Shown piece after piece: positions 23,688 to 35,713 of a DNA stretch of 64,000 nucleotides. This DNA comes from Protonemura montana (lineage: Eukaryota; Arthropoda; Insecta; Plecoptera; Nemouridae), in contig OX387607.1 in NCBI GenBank assembly GCA_947568835.1, positions 20,487,277 through 20,551,276 of the forward strand. The letters are read 5' to 3'. The notes under the pieces are model-generated. The model did no database searches, was not told where the DNA came from, and saw nothing but the letters and a program-made list of their open reading frames with translations. Positions within the stretch are counted from its first letter, which is position 1, and every line of letters starts with the position of its first letter. Both the position numbers and the translations under genes were made by a program.

Positions 23688-26296
23688 CTAGCTACCCAGA
23701 CTCTCCAGACACTCTGCCTCGCTAGCCAGGCGCTCCAGACATTCTGCCACGCTAGCCAGACGCTCCAGACACTCTGATTCGCTACCCAGACGTTCAAGAC
23801 ACTTTGCCTCGCTCCCCAGACGCTCCAGACACTCTGCCTCGTTAGCCAGGCGCTTCAGAAGCTCTGCCTAGCTAGCCAGGCGCTCCAGACACTCTGCCAT
23901 TCTAGCCAGACGCTCCAGACTATCTGCTACGCTAGCCAGAGGCTCCAGACACTCTGCCACGCTAAATAGACGCTCCAGACACTCTGCCTTGCTACCCAGA
24001 ATCTCCAGACACTCTGCCTCGCTAGCCAGGCGCTCCAGACACTCTGCCTCGCTACCCAGACGCTCCAGACTATTTGCCACGCTAGCCAGTGGCTCCAGAC
24101 ACTCTGCCACGCTAGCTAGACGCTCCAAGCACTCTGCCTCGCTACTTAGACGCTCCAGAAACTCTGCCTCACTAGCCAGGCACTCCAGACACTCTGGCTC
24201 GCTACCCAGACGATCCAGACACTCTGCCTCCCTAGCCAGCCGCTTTAGACACTCTGCCATGCTAGCCAGAGATTTCAGACACTCTGCTACGCTAGCTAGA
24301 CGCTCCAGACACTCTGCCACGCTAGCTAGACGCTCCAGACACTCTGCCTTGCTACTTAGACCCTCCAGACACTCAGCCTCGCTAGGCAGGCGCTCCAGAC
24401 ACTCTGCCTCGCTACCCAGACGCTCCAGACTATTTGCCACGCTAGCCAGAGGCTCCAGACACTCTGCCACGCTAGCTAGACGCTCCAGACACTCTGCCTC
24501 GCTAGCCAGGCACTCCAGACACTCTGATTCGCTACCCAGACGTTCCAGACACTTTGCCTCGCTACCCAGACGCTCCAGACTATCTGCAACGCTAGCCAGA
24601 GGCTCCAGACACTCTGCCACGCTAGCTAGACGCTCCAGACACTCTGCCTTGCTACCCAGAATCTCCAGACACTCTGCCACGCTAGCCAGTGGCTCCAGCC
24701 ACTCTGCCACGCTAGCTAGACGCTCCAGGCACTCTGCCTCGCTACTTAGACGCTCCAGACACTCTGCCTCGCTAGCCAGCCGCTCCAGACACTCTACCAC
24801 GCAAGCTAGACGCTCCAGGCACTCTGCATCGCTAGCCAGGCGTTCCAGACACTCTGGCTCGCTCCCATACGCTCCAGACTTTCTGCCACGCTAGCCAGTG
24901 GCTCCCGACTATCTGCCACGCTAGCCAGAGGCTGCAGACACTCTGCAATGCTAGCCAGACGCTCCAGACACTCTGCCACGCTAGCCAGAGGCTGAAGACA
25001 CTCTGCAATGCTAGCCAGGCGCTCCAGACACTCTGCCTCGCTAGCCAGCCGCTCCAGACACTCTGCCTCGCTAGCCAGGCGCTCCAGACACTCTGCCACG
25101 CTAGCCAGACGCTCCAGACACTCTGATTCGCTACCCAGACGTTCAAGACACTTTGCCTCGCTCCCCAGACGCTCCAGACACTCTGCCTCGTTAGCCAGGC
25201 GCTTCAGAAGCTCTGCCTCGCTAGCCAGGCGCTCCAGACACTCTGCCACGGTAGCCAGAGGCTGAAAGCACTCAGCAATGCTAGCCAGACGCTCCAGACA
25301 CTCTGCCACGCTAGCTAGACGCTCCAGACACTCTGATTCGCTACTTAGACGCTCCAGACACCTTGCCTCGCTACCCAGACACACCAGACACTCTGCCTCG
25401 CTAGCTAAACGCTCCAGACACTCTGCCCTGCTACCCAGACCCTCCAGACACTCTGTCTCGCTAGCCATGCGCTCCAGAATTTCTGCCTTGCTACCCAGAC
25501 GCTCCAGACTATCTGCCACGCTAGCCAGTGGCTCCAGACTATCTGCCACGCTAGCCAGAGGCTCCAGACACTCTGCCACGCTTGTTAGACAATCCAGACT
25601 TTCTGCCTCGCTAGCCAGGCGCTCCAGACACTCTGCCTCGCAAGCCAGCCGCTCCAGACACTCTGCCACGCTAGCCAGACGCTCCAGACACTCTGATTCG
25701 CTACCCAGACGTTCAAGACACTTTGCCTTGCTCCCCAGACGCTCCAGACACTCTGCCTCGTTAGCCAGGCGCTTCAGAAGCTCTGCCTCGCTAGCCAGGC
25801 GCTCCAGACACTCTGCCATTCTAGCCAGACGCTCCAGACTATCTGCTACGCTAGCCAGAGGCTCCAGACACTCTGCCACGCTAAATAGACGCTCCAGACA
25901 CTCTGCCTTGCTACCCAGAATCTCCAGACACTCTGCCTCCCTAGCCAGCCGCTCCAGACACTCTGCCATGCTAGCCAGTGATTTCAGACACTCTGCTACG
26001 CTAGCTAGACGCTCCAGACACTCTGCCACGCTAGCTAGACGCTCCAGACACTCTGCCTTGCTACTTAGACCCTCCAGACACTCTGCCTCGCTAGCCAGGC
26101 TTTCCAGACACTCTGCCTCGCTACCCAGACGCTCCAGACTATTTGCCACGCTAGCCAGTGGCTCCAGACTATCTGCCACGCTAGCCAGAGGCTGAAGACA
26201 CTCTGCAATGCTAGCCAGGCGCTCCAGACACTCTGCCTCGCTAGCCAGCCGCTACAGACACTCTGCCATGCTAGCCAGACGCTTCAGACACTCTGG
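23688..26296. repeat. Higher-order repeat block B3
   Basis: The block is 2,609 bp, the same length as B2, to which it is nearly identical. It has one D landmark at 24860. A private TAG-creating change (GCCTAGCTAGCC at about 23867) closes the minus-strand frame inside the S-proximal cassette, in addition to the S stop itself. Confidence 0.82.
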
Positions 26297-28369
26297 CTAG
26301 CTACCCAGACTCTCCAGACACTCTGCCTCGCTAGCCAGGCGCTCCAGACACTCTGCCACGCTAGCCAGACGCTCCAGACACTCTGATTCGCTACCCAGAC
26401 GTTCAAGACACTTTGCCTCGCTCCCCAGACGCTCCAGACACTCTGCCTCGTTAGCCAGGCGCTTCAGAAGCTCTGCCTCGCTAGCCAGGCGCTCCAGACA
26501 CTCTGCCATTCTAGCCAGACGCTCCAGACTATCTGCTACGCTAGCCAGAGGCTCCAGACACTCTGCCACGCTAAATAGACGCTCCAGACACTCTGCCTTG
26601 CTACCCAGAATCTCCAGACACTCTGCCTCGCTAGCCAGGCGCTCCAGACACTCTGCCTCGCTACCCAGACGCTTTAGACTATCTGCCACGCTAGCCAGTG
26701 GCTCCAGACACTCTGCCACGCTAGCTAGACGTTCCAGGCACTCTGCCTCGCTACTTAGACGCTCCAGAAACTCTGCCTCACTAGCCAGGCACTCCAGACA
26801 TTCTGGCTCGCTACCCAGACGATCCAGACACTCTGCCTCCCTAGCCAGCCGCTCCAGACACTCTGCCATGCTAGCCAGAGATTTCAGACACTCTGCTACG
26901 CTAGCCAGACGCTCCAGACACTCTGCCACGCTAGCCAGAGGCTGAAGACACTCTGCAATGCTAGCCAGACGCTCCAGACACTCTGCCACGCTAGCAAGAC
27001 GCTCCAGACACTCTGATTCGCTACTTAGACGCTCCAGACACCTTGCCTCGCTACCCAGACGCTCCAGACACTCTGCCTCGCTACCTAGACGCTTCAGACT
27101 ATCTGCCACGCTAATCAGTGGCTCCAGACACTCTGCCACGCTAGCTAGACGCTCCAGGCACTCTGTCTCGCTACTTAGACGCTCCAGACACTGTGCCTCG
27201 CTAGCCAGGCACTCCAGACACTCTGATTCGCTACCCAGACGTTCCAGACACTTTGCCTCGCTACCCAGACGCTCCAGACTATCTGCAACGCTAGCCAGTG
27301 GCTCCAGCCACTCTGCCACGCTAGCTAGACGCTCCAGGCACTCTGCCTCGCTACTCAGACGCTCCAGACACTCTGCCTCACTAGCCAGGCACTCCAGACA
27401 CTCTGGCTCGCTACCCAGACGATCCAGACACTCTGCCTCCCTAGCCAGCCGCTTTAGACACTCTGCCATGCTAGCCAGAGATTTCAGACACTCTGCTACG
27501 CTAGCTAGACGCTCCAGACACTCTGCCACGCTAGCTAGACGCTCCAGACACTCTGCCTTGCTACTTAGACCCTCCAGACACTCTGCCTCGCTAGGCAGGC
27601 GCTCCAGACACTCTGCCTCGCTACCCAGACGCTCCAGACTATTTGCCACGCTAGCCAGTGGCTCCAGACACTCTGCCACGCTAGCTAGACGCTCCAAGCA
27701 CTCTGCCTCGCTACTTAGACGCTCCAGAAACTCTGCCTCACTAGCCAGGCACTCCAGACACTCTGGCTCGCTACCCAGACGATCCAGACACTCTGCCTCC
27801 CTAGCCAGCCGCTTTAGACACTCTGCCATGCTAGCCAGAGATTTCAGACACTCTGCTACGCTAGCTAGACGCTCCAGACACTCTGCCACGCTAGCTAGAC
27901 GCTCCAGACACTCTGCCTTGCTACTTAGACCCTCCAGACACTCAGCCTCGCTAGGCAGGCGCTCCAGACACTCTGCCTCGCTACCCAGACGCTCCAGACT
28001 ATTTGCCACGCTAGCCAGAGGCTCCAGACACTCTGCCACGCTAGCTAGACGCTCCAGACACTCTGCCTCGCTAGCCAGGCACTCCAGACACTCTGATTCG
28101 CTACCCAGACGTTCCAGACACTTTGCCTCGCTACCCAGACGCTCCAGACTATCTGCAACGCTAGCCAGAGGCTCCAGACACTCTGCCACGCTAGCTAGAC
28201 GCTCCAGACACTCTGCCTTGCTACCCAGAATCTCCAGACACTCTGCCACGCTAGCCAGTGGCTCCAGCCACTCTGCCACGCTAGCTAGACGCTCCAGGCA
28301 CTCTGCCTCGCTACTTAGACGCTCCAGACACTCTGCCTCGCTAGCCAGCCGCTCCAGACACTCTACCAC
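26297..28369 (-). other. 690-codon open frame in block D1; probably not a gene
   Basis: This decapeptide frame ends at the S stop and appears identical to the frame at 28936-31008 in D2. The D3 version (32505-34217) is 570 codons because it lacks the 12-unit internal duplicate. All three start at the same GTG codon, next to the D frameshift. Confidence 0.15.
27374..28093. repeat. 12-unit (360-bp) internal tandem duplication in D1
   Basis: Two consecutive 360-bp segments begin at 27374 and 27734 with the same CTCACTAGCC variant and run through the same order of units, including the CCTAGCCAGCCGCTTTAGAC and CGCTAGGCAGG variants. The same duplication is in D2 (30013 and 30373), but D3 has one copy only (about 33582). 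Confidence 0.85.
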
Positions 28370-28935
28370 GCAAGCTAGACGCTCCAGGCACTCTGCATCG
28401 CTAGCCAGGCGTTCCAGACACTCTGGCTCGCTCCCATACGCTCCAGACTTTCTGCCACGCTAGCCAGTGGCTCCCGACTATCTGCCACGCTAGCCAGAGG
28501 CTGCAGACACTCTGCAATGCTAGCCAGACGCTCCAGACACTCTGCCACGCTAGCCAGAGGCTGAAGACACTCTGCCTCCCTAGCCAGCCGCTCCAGACAC
28601 TCTGCCATGCTAGCCAGTGATTTCAGACACTCTGCTACGCTAGCTAGACGCTCCAGACACTCTGCCACGCTAGCTAGACGCTCCAGACACTCTGCCTTGC
28701 TACTTAGACCCTCCAGACACTCTGCCTCGCTAGCCAGGCTTTCCAGACACTCTGCCTCGCTACCCAGACGCTCCAGACTATTTGCCACGCTAGCCAGTGG
28801 CTCCAGACTATCTGCCACGCTAGCCAGAGGCTGAAGACACTCTGCAATGCTAGCCAGGCGCTCCAGACACTCTGCCTCGCTAGCCAGCCGCTACAGACAC
28901 TCTGCCATGCTAGCCAGACGCTTCAGACACTCTGG

Positions 28936-31900
28936 CTAGCTACCCAGACTCTCCAGACACTCTGCCTCGCTAGCCAGGCGCTCCAGACACTCTGCCACGC
29001 TAGCCAGACGCTCCAGACACTCTGATTCGCTACCCAGACGTTCAAGACACTTTGCCTCGCTCCCCAGACGCTCCAGACACTCTGCCTCGTTAGCCAGGCG
29101 CTTCAGAAGCTCTGCCTCGCTAGCCAGGCGCTCCAGACACTCTGCCATTCTAGCCAGACGCTCCAGACTATCTGCTACGCTAGCCAGAGGCTCCAGACAC
29201 TCTGCCACGCTAAATAGACGCTCCAGACACTCTGCCTTGCTACCCAGAATCTCCAGACACTCTGCCTCGCTAGCCAGGCGCTCCAGACACTCTGCCTCGC
29301 TACCCAGACGCTTTAGACTATCTGCCACGCTAGCCAGTGGCTCCAGACACTCTGCCACGCTAGCTAGACGTTCCAGGCACTCTGCCTCGCTACTTAGACG
29401 CTCCAGAAACTCTGCCTCACTAGCCAGGCACTCCAGACATTCTGGCTCGCTACCCAGACGATCCAGACACTCTGCCTCCCTAGCCAGCCGCTCCAGACAC
29501 TCTGCCATGCTAGCCAGAGATTTCAGACACTCTGCTACGCTAGCCAGACGCTCCAGACACTCTGCCACGCTAGCCAGAGGCTGAAGACACTCTGCAATGC
29601 TAGCCAGACGCTCCAGACACTCTGCCACGCTAGCAAGACGCTCCAGACACTCTGATTCGCTACTTAGACGCTCCAGACACCTTGCCTCGCTACCCAGACG
29701 CTCCAGACACTCTGCCTCGCTACCTAGACGCTTCAGACTATCTGCCACGCTAATCAGTGGCTCCAGACACTCTGCCACGCTAGCTAGACGCTCCAGGCAC
29801 TCTGTCTCGCTACTTAGACGCTCCAGACACTGTGCCTCGCTAGCCAGGCACTCCAGACACTCTGATTCGCTACCCAGACGTTCCAGACACTTTGCCTCGC
29901 TACCCAGACGCTCCAGACTATCTGCAACGCTAGCCAGTGGCTCCAGCCACTCTGCCACGCTAGCTAGACGCTCCAGGCACTCTGCCTCGCTACTCAGACG
30001 CTCCAGACACTCTGCCTCACTAGCCAGGCACTCCAGACACTCTGGCTCGCTACCCAGACGATCCAGACACTCTGCCTCCCTAGCCAGCCGCTTTAGACAC
30101 TCTGCCATGCTAGCCAGAGATTTCAGACACTCTGCTACGCTAGCTAGACGCTCCAGACACTCTGCCACGCTAGCTAGACGCTCCAGACACTCTGCCTTGC
30201 TACTTAGACCCTCCAGACACTCTGCCTCGCTAGGCAGGCGCTCCAGACACTCTGCCTCGCTACCCAGACGCTCCAGACTATTTGCCACGCTAGCCAGTGG
30301 CTCCAGACACTCTGCCACGCTAGCTAGACGCTCCAAGCACTCTGCCTCGCTACTTAGACGCTCCAGAAACTCTGCCTCACTAGCCAGGCACTCCAGACAC
30401 TCTGGCTCGCTACCCAGACGATCCAGACACTCTGCCTCCCTAGCCAGCCGCTTTAGACACTCTGCCATGCTAGCCAGAGATTTCAGACACTCTGCTACGC
30501 TAGCTAGACGCTCCAGACACTCTGCCACGCTAGCTAGACGCTCCAGACACTCTGCCTTGCTACTTAGACCCTCCAGACACTCAGCCTCGCTAGGCAGGCG
30601 CTCCAGACACTCTGCCTCGCTACCCAGACGCTCCAGACTATTTGCCACGCTAGCCAGAGGCTCCAGACACTCTGCCACGCTAGCTAGACGCTCCAGACAC
30701 TCTGCCTCGCTAGCCAGGCACTCCAGACACTCTGATTCGCTACCCAGACGTTCCAGACACTTTGCCTCGCTACCCAGACGCTCCAGACTATCTGCAACGC
30801 TAGCCAGAGGCTCCAGACACTCTGCCACGCTAGCTAGACGCTCCAGACACTCTGCCTTGCTACCCAGAATCTCCAGACACTCTGCCACGCTAGCCAGTGG
30901 CTCCAGCCACTCTGCCACGCTAGCTAGACGCTCCAGGCACTCTGCCTCGCTACTTAGACGCTCCAGACACTCTGCCTCGCTAGCCAGCCGCTCCAGACAC
31001 TCTACCACGCAAGCTAGACGCTCCAGGCACTCTGCATCGCTAGCCAGGCGTTCCAGACACTCTGGCTCGCTCCCATACGCTCCAGACTTTCTGCCACGCT
31101 AGCCAGTGGCTCCCGACTATCTGCCACGCTAGCCAGAGGCTGCAGACACTCTGCAATGCTAGCCAGACGCTCCAGACACTCTGCCACGCTAGCCAGAGGC
31201 TGAAGACACTCTGCAATGCTAGCCAGGCGCTCCAGACACTCTGCCTCGCTAGCCAGCCGCTCCAGACACTCTGCCTCGCTAGCCAGGCGCTCCAGACACT
31301 CTGCCACGCTAGCCAGACGCTCCAGACACTCTGATTCGCTACCCAGACGTTCAAGACACTTTGCCTCGCTCCCCAGACGCTCCAGACACTCTGCCTCGTT
31401 AGCCAGGCGCTTCAGAAGCTCTGCCTCGCTAGCCAGGCGCTCCAGACACTCTGCCACGGTAGCCAGAGGCTGAAAGCACTCAGCAATGCTAGCCAGACGC
31501 TCCAGACACTCTGCCACGCTAGCTAGACGCTCCAGACACTCTGATTCGCTACTTAGACGCTCCAGACACCTTGCCTCGCTACCCAGACACACCAGACACT
31601 CTGCCTCGCTAGCTAAACGCTCCAGACACTCTGCCCTGCTACCCAGACCCTCCAGACACTCTGTCTCGCTAGCCATGCGCTCCAGAATTTCTGCCTTGCT
31701 ACCCAGACGCTCCAGACTATCTGCCACGCTAGCCAGTGGCTCCAGACTATCTGCCACGCTAGCCAGAGGCTCCAGACACTCTGCCACGCTTGTTAGACAA
31801 TCCAGACTTTCTGCCTCGCTAGCCAGGCGCTCCAGACACTCTGCCTCGCAAGCCAGCCGCTCCAGACACTCTGCCACGCTAGCCAGACGCTCCAGACACT

Positions 31901-32504
31901 CTGATTCGCTACCCAGACGTTCAAGACACTTTGCCTTGCTCCCCAGACGCTCCAGACACTCTGCCTCGTTAGCCAGGCGCTTCAGAAGCTCTGCCTCGCT
32001 AGCCAGGCGCTCCAGACACTCTGCCATTCTAGCCAGACGCTCCAGACTATCTGCTACGCTAGCCAGAGGCTCCAGACACTCTGCCACGCTAAATAGACGC
32101 TCCAGACACTCTGCCTTGCTACCCAGAATCTCCAGACACTCTGCCTCCCTAGCCAGCCGCTCCAGACACTCTGCCATGCTAGCCAGTGATTTCAGACACT
32201 CTGCTACGCTAGCTAGACGCTCCAGACACTCTGCCACGCTAGCTAGACGCTCCAGACACTCTGCCTTGCTACTTAGACCCTCCAGACACTCTGCCTCGCT
32301 AGCCAGGCTTTCCAGACACTCTGCCTCGCTACCCAGACGCTCCAGACTATTTGCCACGCTAGCCAGTGGCTCCAGACTATCTGCCACGCTAGCCAGAGGC
32401 TGAAGACACTCTGCAATGCTAGCCAGGCGCTCCAGACACTCTGCCTCGCTAGCCAGCCGCTACAGACACTCTGCCATGCTAGCCAGACGCTTCAGACACT
32501 CTGG
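28936..32504. repeat. Higher-order repeat block D2
   Basis: The block is 119 units minus one base (3,569 bp). It carries the same internal 360-bp duplication as D1 (30013-30732), and a D landmark at 31068. Unlike D1 it keeps 31 units after the D landmark, which match B2/B3 and D3. Apart from that indel it appears to be a near-perfect copy of D1. Confidence 0.85.
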
Positions 32505-35500
32505 CTAGCTACCCAGACTCTCCAGACACTCTGCCTCGCTAGCCAGGCGCTCCAGACACTCTGCCACGCTAGCCAGACGCTCCAGACACTCTGATTCGCT
32601 ACCCAGACGTTCAAGACACTTTGCCTCGCTCCCCAGACGCTCCAGACACTCTGCCTCGTTAGCCAGGCGCTTCAGAAGCTCTGCCTCGCTAGCCAGGCGC
32701 TCCAGACACTCTGCCATTCTAGCCAGACGCTCCAGACTATCTGCTACGCTAGCCAGAGGCTCCAGACACTCTGCCACGCTAAATAGACGCTCCAGACACT
32801 CTGCCTTGCTACCCAGAATCTCCAGACACTCTGCCTCGCTAGCCAGGCGCTCCAGACACTCTGCCTCGCTACCCAGACGCTTTAGACTATCTGCCACGCT
32901 AGCCAGTGGCTCCAGACACTCTGCCACGCTAGCTAGACGTTCCAGGCACTCTGCCTCGCTACTTAGACGCTCCAGAAACTCTGCCTCACTAGCCAGGCAC
33001 TCCAGACATTCTGGCTCGCTACCCAGACGATCCAGACACTCTGCCTCCCTAGCCAGCCGCTCCAGACACTCTGCCATGCTAGCCAGAGATTTCAGACACT
33101 CTGCTACGCTAGCCAGACGCTCCAGACACTCTGCCACGCTAGCCAGAGGCTGAAGACACTCTGCAATGCTAGCCAGACGCTCCAGACACTCTGCCACGCT
33201 AGCAAGACGCTCCAGACACTCTGATTCGCTACTTAGACGCTCCAGACACCTTGCCTCGCTACCCAGACGCTCCAGACACTCTGCCTCGCTACCTAGACGC
33301 TTCAGACTATCTGCCACGCTAATCAGTGGCTCCAGACACTCTGCCACGCTAGCTAGACGCTCCAGGCACTCTGTCTCGCTACTTAGACGCTCCAGACACT
33401 GTGCCTCGCTAGCCAGGCACTCCAGACACTCTGATTCGCTACCCAGACGTTCCAGACACTTTGCCTCGCTACCCAGACGCTCCAGACTATCTGCAACGCT
33501 AGCCAGTGGCTCCAGCCACTCTGCCACGCTAGCTAGACGCTCCAGGCACTCTGCCTCGCTACTCAGACGCTCCAGACACTCTGCCTCACTAGCCAGGCAC
33601 TCCAGACACTCTGGCTCGCTACCCAGACGATCCAGACACTCTGCCTCCCTAGCCAGCCGCTTTAGACACTCTGCCATGCTAGCCAGAGATTTCAGACACT
33701 CTGCTACGCTAGCTAGACGCTCCAGACACTCTGCCACGCTAGCTAGACGCTCCAGACACTCTGCCTTGCTACTTAGACCCTCCAGACACTCTGCCTCGCT
33801 AGGCAGGCGCTCCAGACACTCTGCCTCGCTACCCAGACGCTCCAGACTATTTGCCACGCTAGCCAGAGGCTCCAGACACTCTGCCACGCTAGCTAGACGC
33901 TCCAGACACTCTGCCTCGCTAGCCAGGCACTCCAGACACTCTGATTCGCTACCCAGACGTTCCAGACACTTTGCCTCGCTACCCAGACGCTCCAGACTAT
34001 CTGCAACGCTAGCCAGAGGCTCTAGACACTCTGCCACGCTAGCTAGACGCTCCAGACACTCTGCCTTGCTACCCAGAATCTCCAGACACTCTGCCACGCT
34101 AGCCAGTGGCTCCAGCCACTCTGCCACGCTAGCTAGACGCTCCAGGCACTCTGCCTCGCTACTTAGACGCTCCAGACACTCTGCCTCGCTAGCCAGCCGC
34201 TCCAGACACTCTACCACGCAAGCTAGACGCTCCAGGCACTCTGCATCGCTAGCCAGGCGTTCCAGACACTCTGGCTCGCTCCCATACGCTCCAGACTTTC
34301 TGCCACGCTAGCCAGTGGCTCCAGACTATCTGCCACGCTAGCCAGAGGCTGCAGACACTCTGCAATGCTAGCCAGACGCTCCAGACACTCTGCCACGCTA
34401 GCCAGAGGCTGAAGACACTCTGCAATGCTAGCCAGGCGCTCCAGACACTCTGCCTCGCTAGCCAGCCGCTCCAGACACTCTGCCTCGCTAGCCAGGCGCT
34501 CCAGACACTCTGCCACGCTAGCCAGACGCTCCAGACACTCTGATTCGCTACCCAGACGTTCAAGACACTTTGCCTCGCTCCCCAGACGCTCCAGACACTC
34601 TGCCTCGTTAGCCAGGCGCTTCAGAAGCTCTGCCTCGCTAGCCAGGCGCTCCAGACACTCTGCCACGGTAGCCAGAGGCTGAAAGCACTCAGCAATGCTA
34701 GCCAGACGCTCCAGACACTCTGCCACGCTAGCTAGACGCTCCAGACACTCTGATTCGCTACTTAGACGCTCCAGACACCTTGCCTCGCTACCCAGACACA
34801 CCAGACACTCTGCCTCGCTAGCTAAACGCTCCAGACACTCTGCCCTGCTACCCAGACCCTCCAGACACTCTGTCTCGCTAGCCATGCGCTCCAGAATTTC
34901 TGCCTTGCTACCCAGACGCTCCAGACTATCTGCCACGCTAGCCAGTGGCTCCAGACTATCTGCCACGCTAGCCAGAGGCTCCAGACACTCTGCCACGCTT
35001 GTTAGACAATCCAGACTTTCTGCCTCGCTAGCCAGGCGCTCCAGACACTCTGCCTCGCAAGCCAGCCGCTCCAGACACTCTGCCACGCTAGCCAGACGCT
35101 CCAGACACTCTGATTCGCTACCCAGACGTTCAAGACACTTTGCCTTGCTCCCCAGACGCTCCAGACACTCTGCCTCGTTAGCCAGGCGCTTCAGAAGCTC
35201 TGCCTCGCTAGCCAGGCGCTCCAGACACTCTGCCATTCTAGCCAGACGCTCCAGACTATCTGCTACGCTAGCCAGAGGCTCCAGACACTCTGCCACGCTA
35301 AATAGACGCTCCAGACACTCTGCCTTGCTACCCAGAATCTCCAGACACTCTGCCTCCCTAGCCAGCCGCTCCAGACACTCTGCCATGCTAGCCAGTGATT
35401 TCAGACACTCTGCTACGCTAGCTAGACGCTCCAGACACTCTGCCACGCTAGCTAGACGCTCCAGACACTCTGCCTTGCTACTTAGACCCTCCAGACACTC

Positions 35501-35713
35501 TGCCTCGCTAGCCAGGCTTTCCAGACACTCTGCCTCGCTACCCAGACGCTCCAGACTATTTGCCACGCTAGCCAGTGGCTCCAGACTATCTGCCACGCTA
35601 GCCAGAGGCTGAAGACACTCTGCAATGCTAGCCAGGCGCTCCAGACACTCTGCCTCGCTAGCCAGCCGCTACAGACACTCTGCCATGCTAGCCAGACGCT
35701 TCAGACACTCTGG
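32505..35713. repeat. Higher-order repeat block D3
   Basis: The block is 107 units minus one base (3,209 bp). It equals D2 minus the 12-unit internal duplicate. It has a D landmark at 34277. Small private changes exist, such as GCTCTAGAC at 34020 where D2 has GCTCCAGAC. Confidence 0.85.

Larger units (their letters stand above)
26297..28935. repeat. Higher-order repeat block D1
   Basis: The block is 88 units minus one base (2,639 bp). Its first two thirds match D2 essentially base for base at an offset of 2,639. It contains the 360-bp internal duplication and a D landmark at 28430. At about 28575 it jumps in register to sequence that in D2 lies 31 units further on, so D1 is shorter than D2 by 930 bp. 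Confidence 0.85.
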
